Of a stretch of 64,000 bases of DNA, positions 34,702 through 47,156 are shown piece by piece (the stretch's first letter is position 1; each line of letters starts with the position of its first letter). Origin of the DNA: Clitopilus passeckerianus (lineage: Eukaryota; Basidiomycota; Agaricomycetes; Agaricales; Entolomataceae); the NCBI GenBank assembly GCA_944990035.1, contig CALYLX010000160.1, forward strand, positions 496,001 to 560,000. Reading direction: 5' to 3'. Below the pieces are notes generated by a model that had not been told where the DNA came from, searched no databases, and saw nothing but the letters and a program-made list of their open reading frames with translations. Both the position numbers and the translations under genes were made by a program.

Positions 34702-37700
34702 TAGAAGACAGCACATCGTCCTGCTAAATATGTCCACTTTTCAATTGTACACTCGACCAACATCTCTAATAACGCATTACATATCACATGTTCTCCATAT
34801 ACTTTGGGCACAAAGGTGACTGGCGACCATCAGATGACTCAGTGATAGTCCCAGCGAGAAAGCGGTACGGTATAGTACAAAAGAAATGAAATGTAAGGGT
34901 ACACAAAAGGGTAGTGATGTATCTCGCTGGAGGTAATGAAACCTCGTGGTCAAAAGAGTGACAAAGGCGGCACAAAATAATAATTTGTGAAGGAGGATGT
35001 CTGATCCTGAAAAGGCAATGCCTTCAGGGCCGGGGCCTCCCAAGCTTGGGGAATTCCGCAGCTTGGTCACGCCTCCCAGGGTACCATCCAGAGTTCTATC
35101 ACCAGAGAATCTCGTGCAACAGGAGGACCTTCTCTGACATCACCCTAGTGCCTCAGAGCCGATTGAGCAAGCCATGCCTGATGACGACCCAAAATGTGTG
35201 CTGGTGGTCCAAAATGCGATGCTGAGGATGATGTGGGCGAGCATGTGGAGATGTACAGAGTACTGGTGGTGAAAAAATGCCAGTTGAGAGACCGACGAGG
35301 GTGGTCATGCTCAATCGGATTGTGGTGGCCCTTGGCTGGTGCCGCTGAAGTGGTGAGGGAGATGCTCTGACGAGCTAGCATATGGAGATAATGCAAGCCG
35401 TGCCTGGGAGTCGTAGGGTCTGAGCTTGAAGATAGTTGACAGCCAGAACGGCCTGTAAAGATTCATGAGGATTGGTCGGAAATTTGATGGAGGGAGAACG
35501 ACGAACCTTCAAGTTCAAGCTTGGATATCACCATCCACATTTTCATAAGGTCCATTCTTCAGAGAGCATACAGCAGCAGGATATATGTTTCATCCTCTCC
35601 ACCGTGCCAGAAGCTGAGTATTGTCCTTTGTACTTCATGGCAATTTAGAGTTCCTCCTTGAAAGCCCACAGGAGTGCAATCAAAACGAAAGCTGATGCTA
35701 ACGACCAAGGCGGTTATTCAAGAGATCATGCGTATTCGTATTCGTATTTGTCTTTTGAAGTTTGCCAGTTTTGCGTGCACCATTCAGGAGAAAGAATGCT
35801 GAGCGCTGAAGCCTCGACCAAGCTTTCCACAAACAAGGGATATGAGGTGAAGATGCTGTGGGAAACAACTTTAGGGCAGGCGACATAATCCTTGTGGCCC
35901 AAGCCGTGATACTCCTGTAGCTCTCCTTACTCAACATTCTCCTCGTAAACCTGCCGACAGCGATTAGAAACATAGCTGCGAACAGTCTCAACGATGACCA
36001 GCAAGAAGAAGAACGAGAACACCTGCCCCAATCAACGTTTCACTGCAACAGTGGCCCCGACTTAAATCTCCTTCCTACTGCGAACTGTGCCACAATTTTC
36101 ACTAGGCGACCAGCCTCAGGTCGCCAGATAGAGACTTACAGATATACCTGCCGGAAATACACATTCTGGCCTGATTCCAGCATGAGCGGAATAATGTCGA
36201 CTCAAGGTCGTCGTCCTACCCAAGATCCTCCCCGAATGCTCTGGCGGCTCGTTTGCAGCCATTTCCTGGTAGGTTCGTCTCATATTTTTATCTCCTGGAC
36301 CTCTCCACTAACATCTTCATCTAGCTAAAGTCAGTCAAGCCCTCCTCAAACTCTGCACCTTACATACCCTCTCGTCGCCCAGCGGAAGCTCCGCGGGAAT
36401 ATCTCCAGCACCAATGGCAAAAAAGGGATCCCCGGATGCAGAACTAGCGAGTGGGCTGCTTGATATGCCTCCGAGCCCCCGTCGCCCAGTGTATAAGGTC
36501 AGTAGCCTCTGCCTGATTAGGTTCGGACGAAGGCTAATCGAACCTTTGCAGGCTCAACATCGCACCGGCACCAAAGCTACTGGGTATCCAGTTCTCCCTA
36601 CCCAGCGTATTCAACTCCCAGAATATGGAGGCCCCTGCAAAAACTGAAGTTACCTCGGAAATTTACGAGTCAGCGACCGTACCCCCACCCGGGTTGTTGT
36701 TTTCATCTCCTGTCTGGGCATCATGACCCTCGTCTGCTGGACGGTTGGGCACTCCTCAGCTGAAAGCTCTGTCCGAATTCCACACACCAGGCCACACCCC
36801 CAACCCTACATGTACGTCGTCCGATCCCTGACCTGTGTTTAATCTAACAGTTTATCTCTCTCGGTCGTTCAGAAGATGCTCTCGGAGTCTCAACGTAACC
36901 TCCATGTCGAGCCTGTGGCTCCCACAACCACGTTGACCATCTCGGCTCCTTCGAGCATTGGCTGACTCAACCTGTTGCAAACTTCCCTGTTCGTCCACTT
37001 CCCAGACCAGAAATTGTGGTCGTGGGTGCAGCACACACCGACGCAGCCCTTTTCTCCGACACTTGAACCACCCTTCAGTGTGGCAGGATTCCACGCCTAT
37101 CGCATCCCTACCCCATCATGTGCCATCGAGTCGAAATCACCTGCAACCTGTATGATTACATCTGGTAGCTTTCATGAAGCCGAAAGTTCCAGGCATGGCA
37201 AATCAAACAATACGATGAGACCGACCGACCAGCATCCCTTCTAGTCCCTCCTCCGAGTTGCCTTTGAGAGTTCCATGTCCTCGCTGGCGGGGAGCTATCC
37301 ACTCGTCATACCAGACTCCTGCACAGTAGGGTCGGTTCCGAATCTACTCAATCGCTTCTGTGAATGAGGACATCCCCTGCTGGCCGGCTGACTTGCTCCA
37401 GCAAATAGTCGGCACATCACACGATGATTTGGAAAATATGCCATGGGGATTTCGATTCTGACTGGGAAAGGTCAGACCAGCCACAGCATCATGGAAGTAA
37501 TGGAGATGGGAGAGCACGACTGTCGAGAGTGGGTCTGAGGAGAGGGTCGGAAGCAGTTGGTTTGGCGAATGGACTGGAAGAAGAGCAACGACGAAAAGAC
37601 TTTCAAGTAGTACGTACACCAAGCACCGTAAAACGTAAGAGTTGTTATACAGGATACAATCGCCAAGGAAATGCCAAACGCTTGTACGAATGTGAAAAGA

Positions 37701-37910
37701 GTAGAGATCATAGGCTCTGGGAAGAAAGAGGTTTACATGTACACTTCAGTAAGCGTGGTAGACGAACGGGTTGTATAGTATAATTCAAAGCAAGAAGGAA
37801 AGTAATTTAAGTGCTTGTGTTTCAACACCTGGAAAGTGGTCACTAGGTGCAAGAGGGCCGGGTCTTTTGGACGACTCACCTTGGAACCAGCGGCATGTGG
37901 CTGAACGATA
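34702..37910. other. 3.2 kb without a supportable gene
   Basis: Short frames only. A plus-strand stretch at about 36180-37250 has intron-like junctions and a hydrophobic segment (VFISCLGIMTLVCWTVG), suggesting an eroded gene, but I cannot assign it. Confidence 0.35.
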
Positions 37911-40900
37911 TCACTTTATGAACCGGAGTTTGGACTCTTTCAAGGTGTTGTTGCTCCAGTAGGGCAGCTTGATGCGGTCTTGGGTGGGCACCCTCAACCA
38001 ACGACCCTGACGGAGACCTAGCAAGACGGCCAGGTAAGGGGACTGCCGGCTGTTGGATACGCGCCCCAGGATGGCCACTTCAAGTCGGTCGTATTGAGCA
38101 AGATTCCCCGCCTCCACATCGATATTCCAGAGATCCTCGACCTCCAAACGAGACTTCACCACTGCCGACACGTCAACCTTCTGCCCCTTATCATGAGCAG
38201 TAGAACCCCCACTAAGGATCCGCACGCTATAACCTGGGAGCCATATACGCAATCCACGATTTGTCATGGTGTAGGTTTGGTCAATGGAGTCATCCATCGG
38301 GCCCTCCTGCTGCGATGCGAATGAGAGAGGGGAGAAGCAGTCTGGACCTGCCGCGAGCATACTGTTCTGGGTGGATGGCAGTCCTTGCCAGGCAAACAGT
38401 CCCATATCGTCGCTACGCTGGAGGATTTCCACCTGCAACCTATAGAACGCAGCGTTGCCCTCCCCATAGGCAATGGTGAGTGGGACGTCCAGGAGACCGA
38501 TGAGACAATAGGCGATGTCTTCTATCCGAGTTGTACGTCTTTTGGAGACCCAGATTAGAGCATCTCTGGCATGACTGATACCAGGGGTAAAGTCAAGAAG
38601 CGAGTCGACGGGTATTCCTGTAATCTTGGAGATGCGCTCCCAGAGAGGGACATCCAAGATATCGTCGGACACCTTGTCGTTATCGTCGAGGTTGGGCTGT
38701 GTTGGGGTAATGCGGCGCCATGATTTCCCAAAGAACAGGACTCTTTTCGGCGCCAAGAGCTCCTGGAGAGTCCATCCTCGAGTAAACCATAGATCTCTCT
38801 CCAGGGTTTCGAGCGAAGTGGTGTCGGCGAGGTGTATGATGCAAAGCTTGGAGTTTCGGTACCAGCTAAACATCGAACGTATCGATTCCTCGAGTTCAGC
38901 ACTTCTACTCTTGTCGATGCAGCCAGTGTCAAACCAGACGAACTGACAACCGTGTTGGAAGGCGATAGCGCAAAATTCGACGATCTTCACCAAGTCCGCA
39001 CAGCTCTCTCGGACCATGGGAGACATCCCATCACAGAATTCCTTCATAGCCGATAGCAGCCCGTTGTTTGGCTTCCCCGTGGTCGTCGCCGCTCCATCCA
39101 CGAAGCCGCCTACTTTTTCCAAGATTTGTGCGCTGGTGTGCAGGTGGTGCGTATATCCATCGTGCATCAGGCTCCTAAATCCTGATGCGCCGAGTTTCTC
39201 GAACTTGGCGACATCCTGAAAATTCAGTTCACCTTTATCGAGCCAGCGGTGAGAAAATATTGCGTATGCAGCCCGTTCCGCAATCCACTCCTTTGCGCAG
39301 TTCCGGATATCCCCCTCAGTTTGGTTCGACCACTGGGGGCGTTTCTTCCATGAAAAATATTCATCGATGAACCGTGTGATTGCGCTCTGTAGAACACCTT
39401 TGATACCTGGTCGTCGAAGAAGTTCCATGCCTTCGAGATGAAGAAGATAGATGGGAAGTTGGTTTTGAATGTGCTCGTCAATGGCATTGTTCATGGCTTG
39501 AGTGGGAGAAGGTGTTTCAACGGGTTTGTGACGGATCGGATGAATCCACTTGCCTTCTATATATCGACTCTTGAAGATGTAAACGAGTTAGAAATAGTTG
39601 GTGCTAGCCATGGCTCGAGAGAAATGGTATTACCCGCTGAAACGGACGAGGACGCGACACAGAGATGACACTGAGCATATCGCTCTGCTATCAAGAAACC
39701 CTGCGTACCAACTGTAGGAATCATGGATGAAAGCCTCCTAAGCCAAGGTTTGGTATTCTTATGAGATAGGCTTACGTTCTAGAGTCACACATAAAAGTAT
39801 ATTAGTCCAGGCGTGCGTGTAGGCGGCGATATCCTTACTTCCTAAAGGTCATGAAGATTGTGGCGATGTTGGTAAGCAGATATCAATATTCGGACAGATT
39901 CACCTACTGTCTAAAGACAAAAGGTAGACAACACGGTTAGAGGCGATGTACAGGTTCAGCAATGCCACTCACTTTCTAGAGATAGGAAAGCGGGTGTCCC
40001 TGATAAGTAAACAGGTCATAACGCAGATATTGGCATACTCTCTGGGGAGTGGGAATGCATGAGATCGTGTTAAGCACGAGGATATGCATACTCAATAGAT
40101 GCACGAACTTTCTGAGGACCCAAGGCAAACAACCATAGTAAGTTGAAGAAAGGCCCAATTAGATGGCTCTACGCACTTCCTGAAGGGCAAAGGCAGATGA
40201 ACAAGTCAGCGCAAGAATGTAAAGGCTAGGCGAGCTTGCATACTTCCTAAAAGAAGAGATTGAACACCACGGTAAATACTTCGGTCACACCGACTTTAAA
40301 ATTTCACATACATCCTGAGAATGCGAAAGTAAACAGCCACGTAAGTAAACGGAGAGCAGCTAGTCAAACAACATACCCGCTAAGATGTCAAGGTGCACGT
40401 TAATAAGAGCATGGTCATGCATACTCGAAAAGTAGACATACACGCTGTTGAGTGGAAAGTAAATACCCCTAGTGAGTGCATGGTTGTGCTTGCTCGACAG
40501 AAAGTCCACGCACGTACTGGGAAAGCAAAGGTACACGACCGTTTTAAGTGCTTTATGAATCAAAAGTTGGCAGATCCACGTACTTTCTGAAGGGTCGTTG
40601 ACGAAAAGCCATCGTAAGTGTTCCATATGAGCGTCTATACTCAATAGCTTGACGTACTTCCTGATGATGGCACGAAGATAACATCCATAAGCACACAAAC
40701 GAAAATATCACGTACATGCGTGACTTACTTCCTGGAACCGGCGGGACACGACTATAAGTGTATGAACATCGATTGTCAATAGATTCACGCACTGCCTGTA
40801 TGACAAGGCAAACGACCGTGGTAAGCGCAGGCTTATACATCGTCTGGTAGATTCACGTACACTCTGGAGGTTCAATCGATCATGCCAGACAACCATGGTA

Positions 40901-43330
40901 AGATCACGGATATGGATACTAAAGCTTCACGCACCGGCTGGAGATACAGAGCCGGAAAACGTTGGTAGGTGCATGAGAGTACATACCCGATGAATTCACG
41001 TACATTCTAAAGAGGAAGCCCTTGGTCAGCCACCAGAAGTGCATGAACGTGTAAATTGAAGGCGTTTACGCACATACTATAGGTGTGAAGGTGAAGCGCA
41101 ATGGTCAAAGCCTTGAAAATGTGTACTCAGGAGGATTCACCTACCCACTGAAGAGGATGTTCCAAGTAAGTCAACGTACGGCCTATCCACATAGATACAC
41201 TTACATTCTGACCATGCGAAGGCAGATGACCATGGTAAGTTCATGGGTGCGGATACACGACAGACTAATTTGGCGCACGAGCTAAAGAAACCAAACCAAA
41301 CAGCGGTCGTAAGCACAAGAGCCTGATTACTCAGTAGAGTCACCTACATTCTAATAATAGACGGGAGAACGACTATGTTGAGTGCCTGAATGTTCATAGG
41401 TCATGGAACCACATACGCCCTGAGGATGCAAAGCTCCTTGATGAATGAATGGCTACATGTCCCAACGAATTCACGTACTTGCTAAGGAAGTAAAACCGAA
41501 CAAATAAGAGCCCTTCTCAGTCAGTAACATGCGTCCACTCGAGGGCTTCACATACTTGCTGGAGAGGAGAACAGCCATGGTAAGTGCATGAGAATGAACA
41601 CGCAATGGATTCACTCACAAGCTGTAGAAACGGAGGTAAACCACTGTGAATGCTTGGACTGATAGATTCACGCACCCACTGAAGTAGCAAGGCCGAATGG
41701 CCGTAGTAAGAGCGTGAGTTTGTTTTCTTATGCATTCACGTACTTCCTGACAGTAGGGAACCGTGATCAGTAAGCAGTATAACGACACACTTCACCGTTT
41801 TCACGTACTCGCTGACCAAGGGGGACCATTCATGGTAAGTGCATGAAGGCACATATATAATGAATTCGCGTACATACTATAGGAAGCACAGGTGAACACC
41901 CTAGAGTTAGTGCACGATCATGGATACAGGGAGGATTCACATACGCTCTAGAGAAGCCAGGGAGGGTATCGATGATGAGCGGAGGGATGGGTGCTCTGAA
42001 GTTATATCACGTACACGCTGGAGAAACAAGAGCGGACGGCCTTAGTCAGAGCATGAGTCTGGGGATTGGAGAGTTCACGTACATCCTGGGAATCGAAGCA
42101 GACGACCTCAGTGAGCGAATGGATCTCCATACCCTTCATATGCACTCACATTCTGATGGGACGAAGATGCGCAACCGTTTTCAGTGGGTCAATGAATATG
42201 CTTCGTGGATTCACTCACTTTCTGAAGATCCCTGAGTAAGTCTATGAATTTACAGGGTCGATGGATTCCCGCACCTCCTGAGGAACGCAAGCAGATCAGT
42301 GTGGGTCAGAAAAGAAGTACAAACGCCTATTGAGTTCGCCTACTTTCTCCTAGTTGTGAATCCGGAAAGACATGATGAGCAATTTAATGACACTCCCGAC
42401 AGTTCCACCTACTTTCTATCAATAGGTCGGTGATTCGGGACAGTCAGCGACTGAACGAGGATACCTCATGAAATCACATACCCGCTGGTTTGTTGAGGAA
42501 GGCGGGATGTACTGAGCTATCGTCATCCCCGTGTGTGTCGCAGGCACTTACAAGCTGAGTTCATTGCATCAACATAGAGCACGTTTCTTCCGGGCGTTGA
42601 CAAGAGAACTTACTTCCTGGTGTCATTGTCGAGTTGTTGGTTGGTGTGAAAGGCTTAGAGTCTCATGAAGAGTACATACTACCTGGGACGGGAAGACGGT
42701 GAATACCAGATTGATAACTAAGGTCTGATGACGCTACTCACTTTCTAGTTTACAGATTCGCATGGTGCATGAGATTAGAAGGCTTCCTTCAGTATTTAGC
42801 AAGATCACACTTGCCCACTGACAAGTAAATAGACGTTACGCAAGAGTGGCCCCTCAAGTCACGATTCACTCACATCCTAGCGTAAATCGCCGAGTACGAC
42901 AGTTAGGCAATAGCTCTCCTCGAGAGATGGCGATTCTTACAAACTAGAAGAATAGTTGCGAAAGAACGGTTCGGTAAGCTTCATCCCGCCAGAAGATGGC
43001 GGATGCCTACTTCTGTTTCCTTTACATAGCGGCGATATCAGTGAGATCTGTTTCTGGTGAGCTTTGCGGGTCACTCACCGAAGATTTGTTGGCCGTCTGA
43101 AGCAATAGAGTCAACGCAGGTGTGCAGGCCTGGGCTAATTAACACACCATAATATCCGCGATGCTTGTTTCAGAGGTAGAGAATGCGAAGCACCAAAGTA
43201 GGCACCGCCCAGTATTGAACTTAATCTCATCCTTATCGATGGCCGTTTGCCACTCAATACGCCAGGTCCACCCGAGCGCTTGAATGGTCTTGCGGAGAAA
43301 TGCCACATGGCTGTCAGTTCTCCTGCGCTT
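37911..43330 (-). CDS. HET-domain protein with about 50 single-codon exons, copy 1
   Basis: The large 3' exon (39496-37911, 528 codons) carries a HET domain: YAIFSHRWLDKGELNFQDV, FVWFDTGCIDKSRSAELEES, WYRNSKLCIIHLADTTSLE, FTRGWTLQELLAPKRVLFFG and IEDIAYCLIGLLDVPLTIAY. HET domains act in fungal self/non-self recognition and cell death. Upstream, in the same phase, are a 16-nt exon (39569-39554, SRYIE plus one base, with a GC donor GCAAGT), then 50 exons at 39634-42943 of which 49 are exactly one codon and one (42349-42344) two codons, then exons of 9 nt (43019-43011, ETE) and 18 nt (43096-43079, TANKSS), and an N-terminal exon ending DIM at 43148. Introns are 51-74 nt. The N-terminal exon has no ATG in the used frame, so the true start is unresolved; an upstream exon is likely, or the start is lost. 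Confidence 0.8.
39634..42943 (-). repeat. Intron array with single-codon exons, copy 1 (50 exons)
   Basis: Diverged head-to-tail units of about 57-77 bp. On the minus strand each unit is an intron with GTRNGT-like donor, an ACTNAC-like branch site and a YAG acceptor, and consecutive introns are exactly 3 nt apart. The triplets sit, for example, at 42941-42943 (TTT), 42874-42876 (GAT), 42815-42817 (TGG, GC donor), 42742-42744 (AAA), 41676-41678 (TGG), 41004-41006 (AAT), 40658-40660 (GAA), 39908-39910 (ACA) and 39634-39636 (CGG). Only one spacer differs, the six-base GAGAAA at 42344-42349. The joined 51 codons have no stop and are rich in Glu, Lys and Arg; the last part reads SAEEKYRRDEEKRKTENLR. 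Intron interiors are so diverged that array homogeneity cannot explain the strict spacing. Confidence 0.85.
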
Positions 43331-43333
43331 CAA

Positions 43334-45328
43334 TTATAATGAGCGCCAAGAAAGAGGCACGGTCAACCATGCTTAGGTCATCCAGCCGGCACCTGCCGGC
43401 TACTGCTAATCAGACTTCGCCAAATGATTCCAATGCCATCCGGAAGAACTGGGAAAGATGTAAGTTTTCGCATTTTGCAAGCTTACGCAACACACAAAGC
43501 TAACCAAGTCATGCAGAACCATGGGCCCTAAACGTTAAACGCCTGAAACCCCGGCCAATGCTCTCATAATCCTTGACGGCAGGTCGTACTAAACTCCTCT
43601 GCAACCCGTTGAAGGAAGCGCCAACTGGCGATGCTACGTGTTATGGCCATAGCACTCTATGGTCAATGACAGCCCTGGAAGTCAAGCCATTTTGAACAGC
43701 CGACGCCCAACCAGACCCCTCGGATTTCCGTTCAGTGCGCATTCTAGCTGTAGAAACGGGCACGAACACGACGATGGCTATGCTGGTACACTCTGGGAGT
43801 AGACAACATTGCCATGCTCGATTCTGACGTCTCCACTGTTCTTCAGCGTTGGAAACGTTGGCTTGGATGATCCTATAGATTGCTAACTCCAGGGTTCGCC
43901 ATCTGCACTTCTTCGCCCTCAGCTCAACGTTGATCTCTAGTTTCTAGGCCTGAAATCGTACGAACACCACTGCCCCTAGTGGGGGTATAGTGGGGAAATG
44001 ACGACCCCATGGTCGTCCTCACCAATTCAAGATGGGATCGTCGAGGATTCTCTCAAATGGAGGCCACATCTGCTGCCAGGCCAAGGGAAACTCTGTCAGT
44101 TCCTCCATACTGTCACGCCCTTGGAGACCTGGAAAGCGTATCCACCTTGCTTGAACTCAGCTCGGACCGATCGATGCCCAGTCGGCCCAAAATCTCCTGC
44201 TGCCTCTGAACGAGCTGGCAGAGCCAGACAAGGTATGGTGGCGCTTATGATGGCCAGACGCTGCTCAAGGGCTACAATCGTTATGCGAGTCTTCATGGAG
44301 CCTTCTTCTTTCCATTATTATTGAGGGAAACTTTAACTCTGCCGATGTTTGGCCAAGCGAACTGAGGGGAGTTCGCATAATTGCGGACCGTTCGTCTGAA
44401 AAGGTTCGTTATCCGCCTTCTCGCTGTAAACGAAGGATTACCTCCAACTTGCAGTTCTGATCACACATGGATGCCGATGCTGATCGTCCCGTCTGAATGT
44501 CAGGAGACCTCTTACTTCTATATTCCACAGGCTTCCAATCACTGTTCATCCCCAAAACCAAACGAGTTTTCTATACCTATGGGACCGAGACGTCATACCA
44601 GGCCTCCTTCATCTCGTGCTCGGCCTCTATTGATCCTCATCCTGTTCACGCGTTCTTCATGGCTTCCCTTGACCTTTGCATCTGCAAAGCTGCAAAACTA
44701 TCTTTCGGATCTCTCAGATGATTTGCAGGCGCATGACTTCAATCCCGATCCAAGCCTCCTCATCCGTCCCCTACTTATAGTTGCGAGATACATTGCCACC
44801 TCCCCTGCCGTGACTACCTGGTTCATCCGGAGACGAATAAATCACTAGACACGAGGTTCTGGAGCAGCGCACAGCCGCACAGCACGAACGATATGGCGGG
44901 TAAGTGTTTTAAGGGACGGAAGGCGGATTTGGTAGCTGTGTGGATGAGGGGTACGTTGGGATAGAGTCGGGATCATTGTAGCGAGTTCTTCCTCTCTACT
45001 GTTTGACATGATCGCTGATATCTTGACGGCAGAGATAAGAAAGCGGTGACGACGAAGCGTTCTGCTGACCCCCGAGATGGAGTTAGGCTCACTGTCCATC
45101 ATCGTCACAATCATCTCGACGCAGGCAAAGACTCTGGCGTACAGGGACATGGCCTGAATCCAAAGGAACACGGATAATTGCACGTATATTAATAATAGAT
45201 CAGGTATTTTGTTACTTAGAATACATTTATTTCTTACGATATCCACGACATTGCCTGTTCAACTAGATTTTCTTGAAAACCAGCGGGATAAAAAACTGAC
45301 GAATAACTTCTGGAATCTCCATTTGAGA
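43334..45328. other. 2 kb without a supportable gene
   Basis: A plus-strand frame from an ATG at 43339 with a following GTAAGT looks like a first exon, but joining it to any downstream acceptor meets a stop. The rest holds short frames only; no family recognised. Confidence 0.35.
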
Positions 45329-45775
45329 CTAGAACATTAACCGTCTACTCCTAACCTTCCCTCTCGATGGTCCATCCGCCGGATTATCGTTCCCATCCAC
45401 CCACAGCACCCTAACCCCTTTCTCGTAACTCCTACAAAGTTGCCGAATCCTTGCCAACACGGCTCTCTGTTGCTCATGCTTCGTTTCTCCTGTCTCCAAT
45501 GCATGGGCAACTCCGGAATTATCAGAACGAATTAGGATGGTTCCAGAGTTGAATCCAGTTGCAAGAATGGCTAGTAAGCCTAATTCTACAGCAACCATTT
45601 CCGCCCAACAATTGTCTCTCCCGTCCGTGTTCCATCCTGGTTTGAAAGGCCACGCTAACCAGTGATTGTCGTGAACAAATCCAATGCCCCATTCTGATGC
45701 ATCGACGAAGACTTCATAGTACGTTTGTGGTTGGCTAGATGATCCAGGACGGGGATTCATGATGTGGTCGAACAA
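45329..45775 (-). mobile_element. Retrotransposon RNase H relic
   Basis: Open frame of about 148 residues with an RNase H-like fold signature of retrotransposon polyproteins: YEVFVDASEWGIGFVHDNHW (first Asp), WAEMVAVELGLLAI (Glu), ILIRSDNSGVAHALETG (second Asp) and LWVDGNDNPADGPSRGK (last Asp). This linear arrangement is typical of the RNase H part of basidiomycete reverse transcriptase elements (DIRS- or Ty3-like). No reverse transcriptase, integrase or terminal repeats are present around it, so it is an isolated remnant. Confidence 0.75.
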
Positions 45776-46417
45776 AAGTGTTTCAGAGGTACCGTCGGCC
45801 AGGTCTTGGGGATGAAGGCAGATAGAAAATGTGATTGTGTGACCCGTGATGAGCCAACGCTAATGGTGATGGTATTTCTCCTGAGCTATCAGTGTATTCA
45901 TGCGATAGCTAAGGAGAAAGACAAGTGGCCAGCGCAATTACGTCCACAGCATAGCGATTTTGTAGAGTTCCGGTTGTGGTGACGTACCTGGACCCGAAGA
46001 AGAAATAAACGGGACGGTGGTGTCATGTGCGAAGATTTTGCATTTATATGTCGTCGGTGGAGTTGACCAGGCCCAACGTAGTAACCTTGATTTAGGCAGG
46101 AGGAGCTTGGGGGGCATTGTGGTAGCCGCAAACTTTGTAGGCCAGAAGCCCGGTAAATTGTGGGGGGTAGTATGGCGGCCTTAGAAGGCGGGTCATATGG
46201 GCTCGATCTGGGTTCCTTACAATGCCACCGTCACTCCCGCGTACCGAGGATTGACTCGGATGGACGGCAACTGGACAAAAGCGCTGATCTCAAAGCAGCG
46301 ATCAGCAACAGACCACCTGTCTAGTTGGCGACAACAAATAATGTTCGGCATTTCTTTCTAAGTAGGCTCTGTAGAGTTGTGTAGGTCTCAACGATCACAT
46401 GAATATCATTTCTAAGT

Positions 46418-47156
46418 TTAGGATGAGCACATTTGGACAAACTCTATGAATCATGGACCTTGTTAAGTTCGGAATGGCAAAACACGGAATAGGATCACTA
46501 ACCTTCATAATTTATCTTCCCGTCTCCATCGAGGTCAACCCCACCCATGACTTCCTCCAGATCCTCGTCAGACAGTGGCTCCCCTAGACACACGTCAGTG
46601 AGATCTTTAAGGTAGAGAACGAAACGCATCGTACCATCTTTGGCCATGGCCAACCTCAACTCCTCCTTATTGATAAACCCATCCCTATCATCATCGAACT
46701 TCCTGAACGTCATCATCAGCGCCATCTGCTCTACCAGGTCCAGAACATAAGCCGCCGGAACGAGAGTCGTGAATCGGTCAAAGTCGATGGGGCTGTCTTC
46801 GTTCTCGTCGAGCTCCGTTACAAGAGTTTGGAAGGGCTCATCGGTAGGGTCTTGTTTGAGCATGGACATGACGGTGTTGAGTTCGTCGGAACTGATGATG
46901 CCGTCGTTGTTTGCATCGTATATGGAGAATATTTCACGGTAAACTAGGAGGGGAGCGGATAGGTGAGTTGGATAACTGGTCTGCATTGGCCATCCAGAAT
47001 ACACGTACCATCGAGCTGATCTGTGGAGAGTGAAAATCCAGCCGTTAACGAAAGTCTTCCATCCTGAGCTATTGAATTCTACCTTCAGTCTGGGAGAAGA
47101 TTGTCAGTGGGTGCGTTTCTGGTGATGGGCATGGTACTTACGAGTCGTTGATCCAT
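46418..47156 (-). CDS. Calmodulin-like EF-hand protein (166 aa)
   Basis: Exons 47156-47142, 47089-47083, 47020-47009, 46943-46503 and 46443-46418 join in phase (501 nt). The start MDQRLTEDQLDVYREIFSIY matches the calmodulin N-terminus and the end INYEEFVQMCSS its C-terminus. EF loops: DANNDGIISSDE (complete), DENEDSPIDFDR (position 12 is Arg, so probably not binding), DDDRDGFINKEE (complete) and DLDGDGKINYEE (complete). It binds calcium and would regulate partner enzymes; it is longer than true calmodulin because of a 16-residue insertion between hands three and four (LYLKDLTDVC). The second and third exons are only 7 and 12 nt long. Confidence 0.9.

Noticed and set aside
35860..35885. Short identity (CTTTAGGGCAGGCGA) between 35.87 kb and 27.50 kb as a repeat.
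   Set aside because: The match does not extend beyond about 15 bases, so it may be chance.
41171..41185. An additional single-codon exon (GCC at 41180-41182) in copy 1.
   Set aside because: It would leave introns of about 22 and 32 nt, far shorter than the 53-74 nt of all others; the units on either side already pair correctly.
39634..42943. CRISPR array or simple minisatellite.
   Set aside because: The organism is a fungus, the units have no repeat-spacer alternation, and in this copy only splice signals and a three-base gap are conserved, which neither explanation predicts.
43339..43503. First exon of a divergent plus-strand gene beginning MSAKKEARSTMLRSS.
   Set aside because: It has an ATG and a good GTAAGT, but every downstream acceptor I tried leads immediately to a stop, and no domain is visible.
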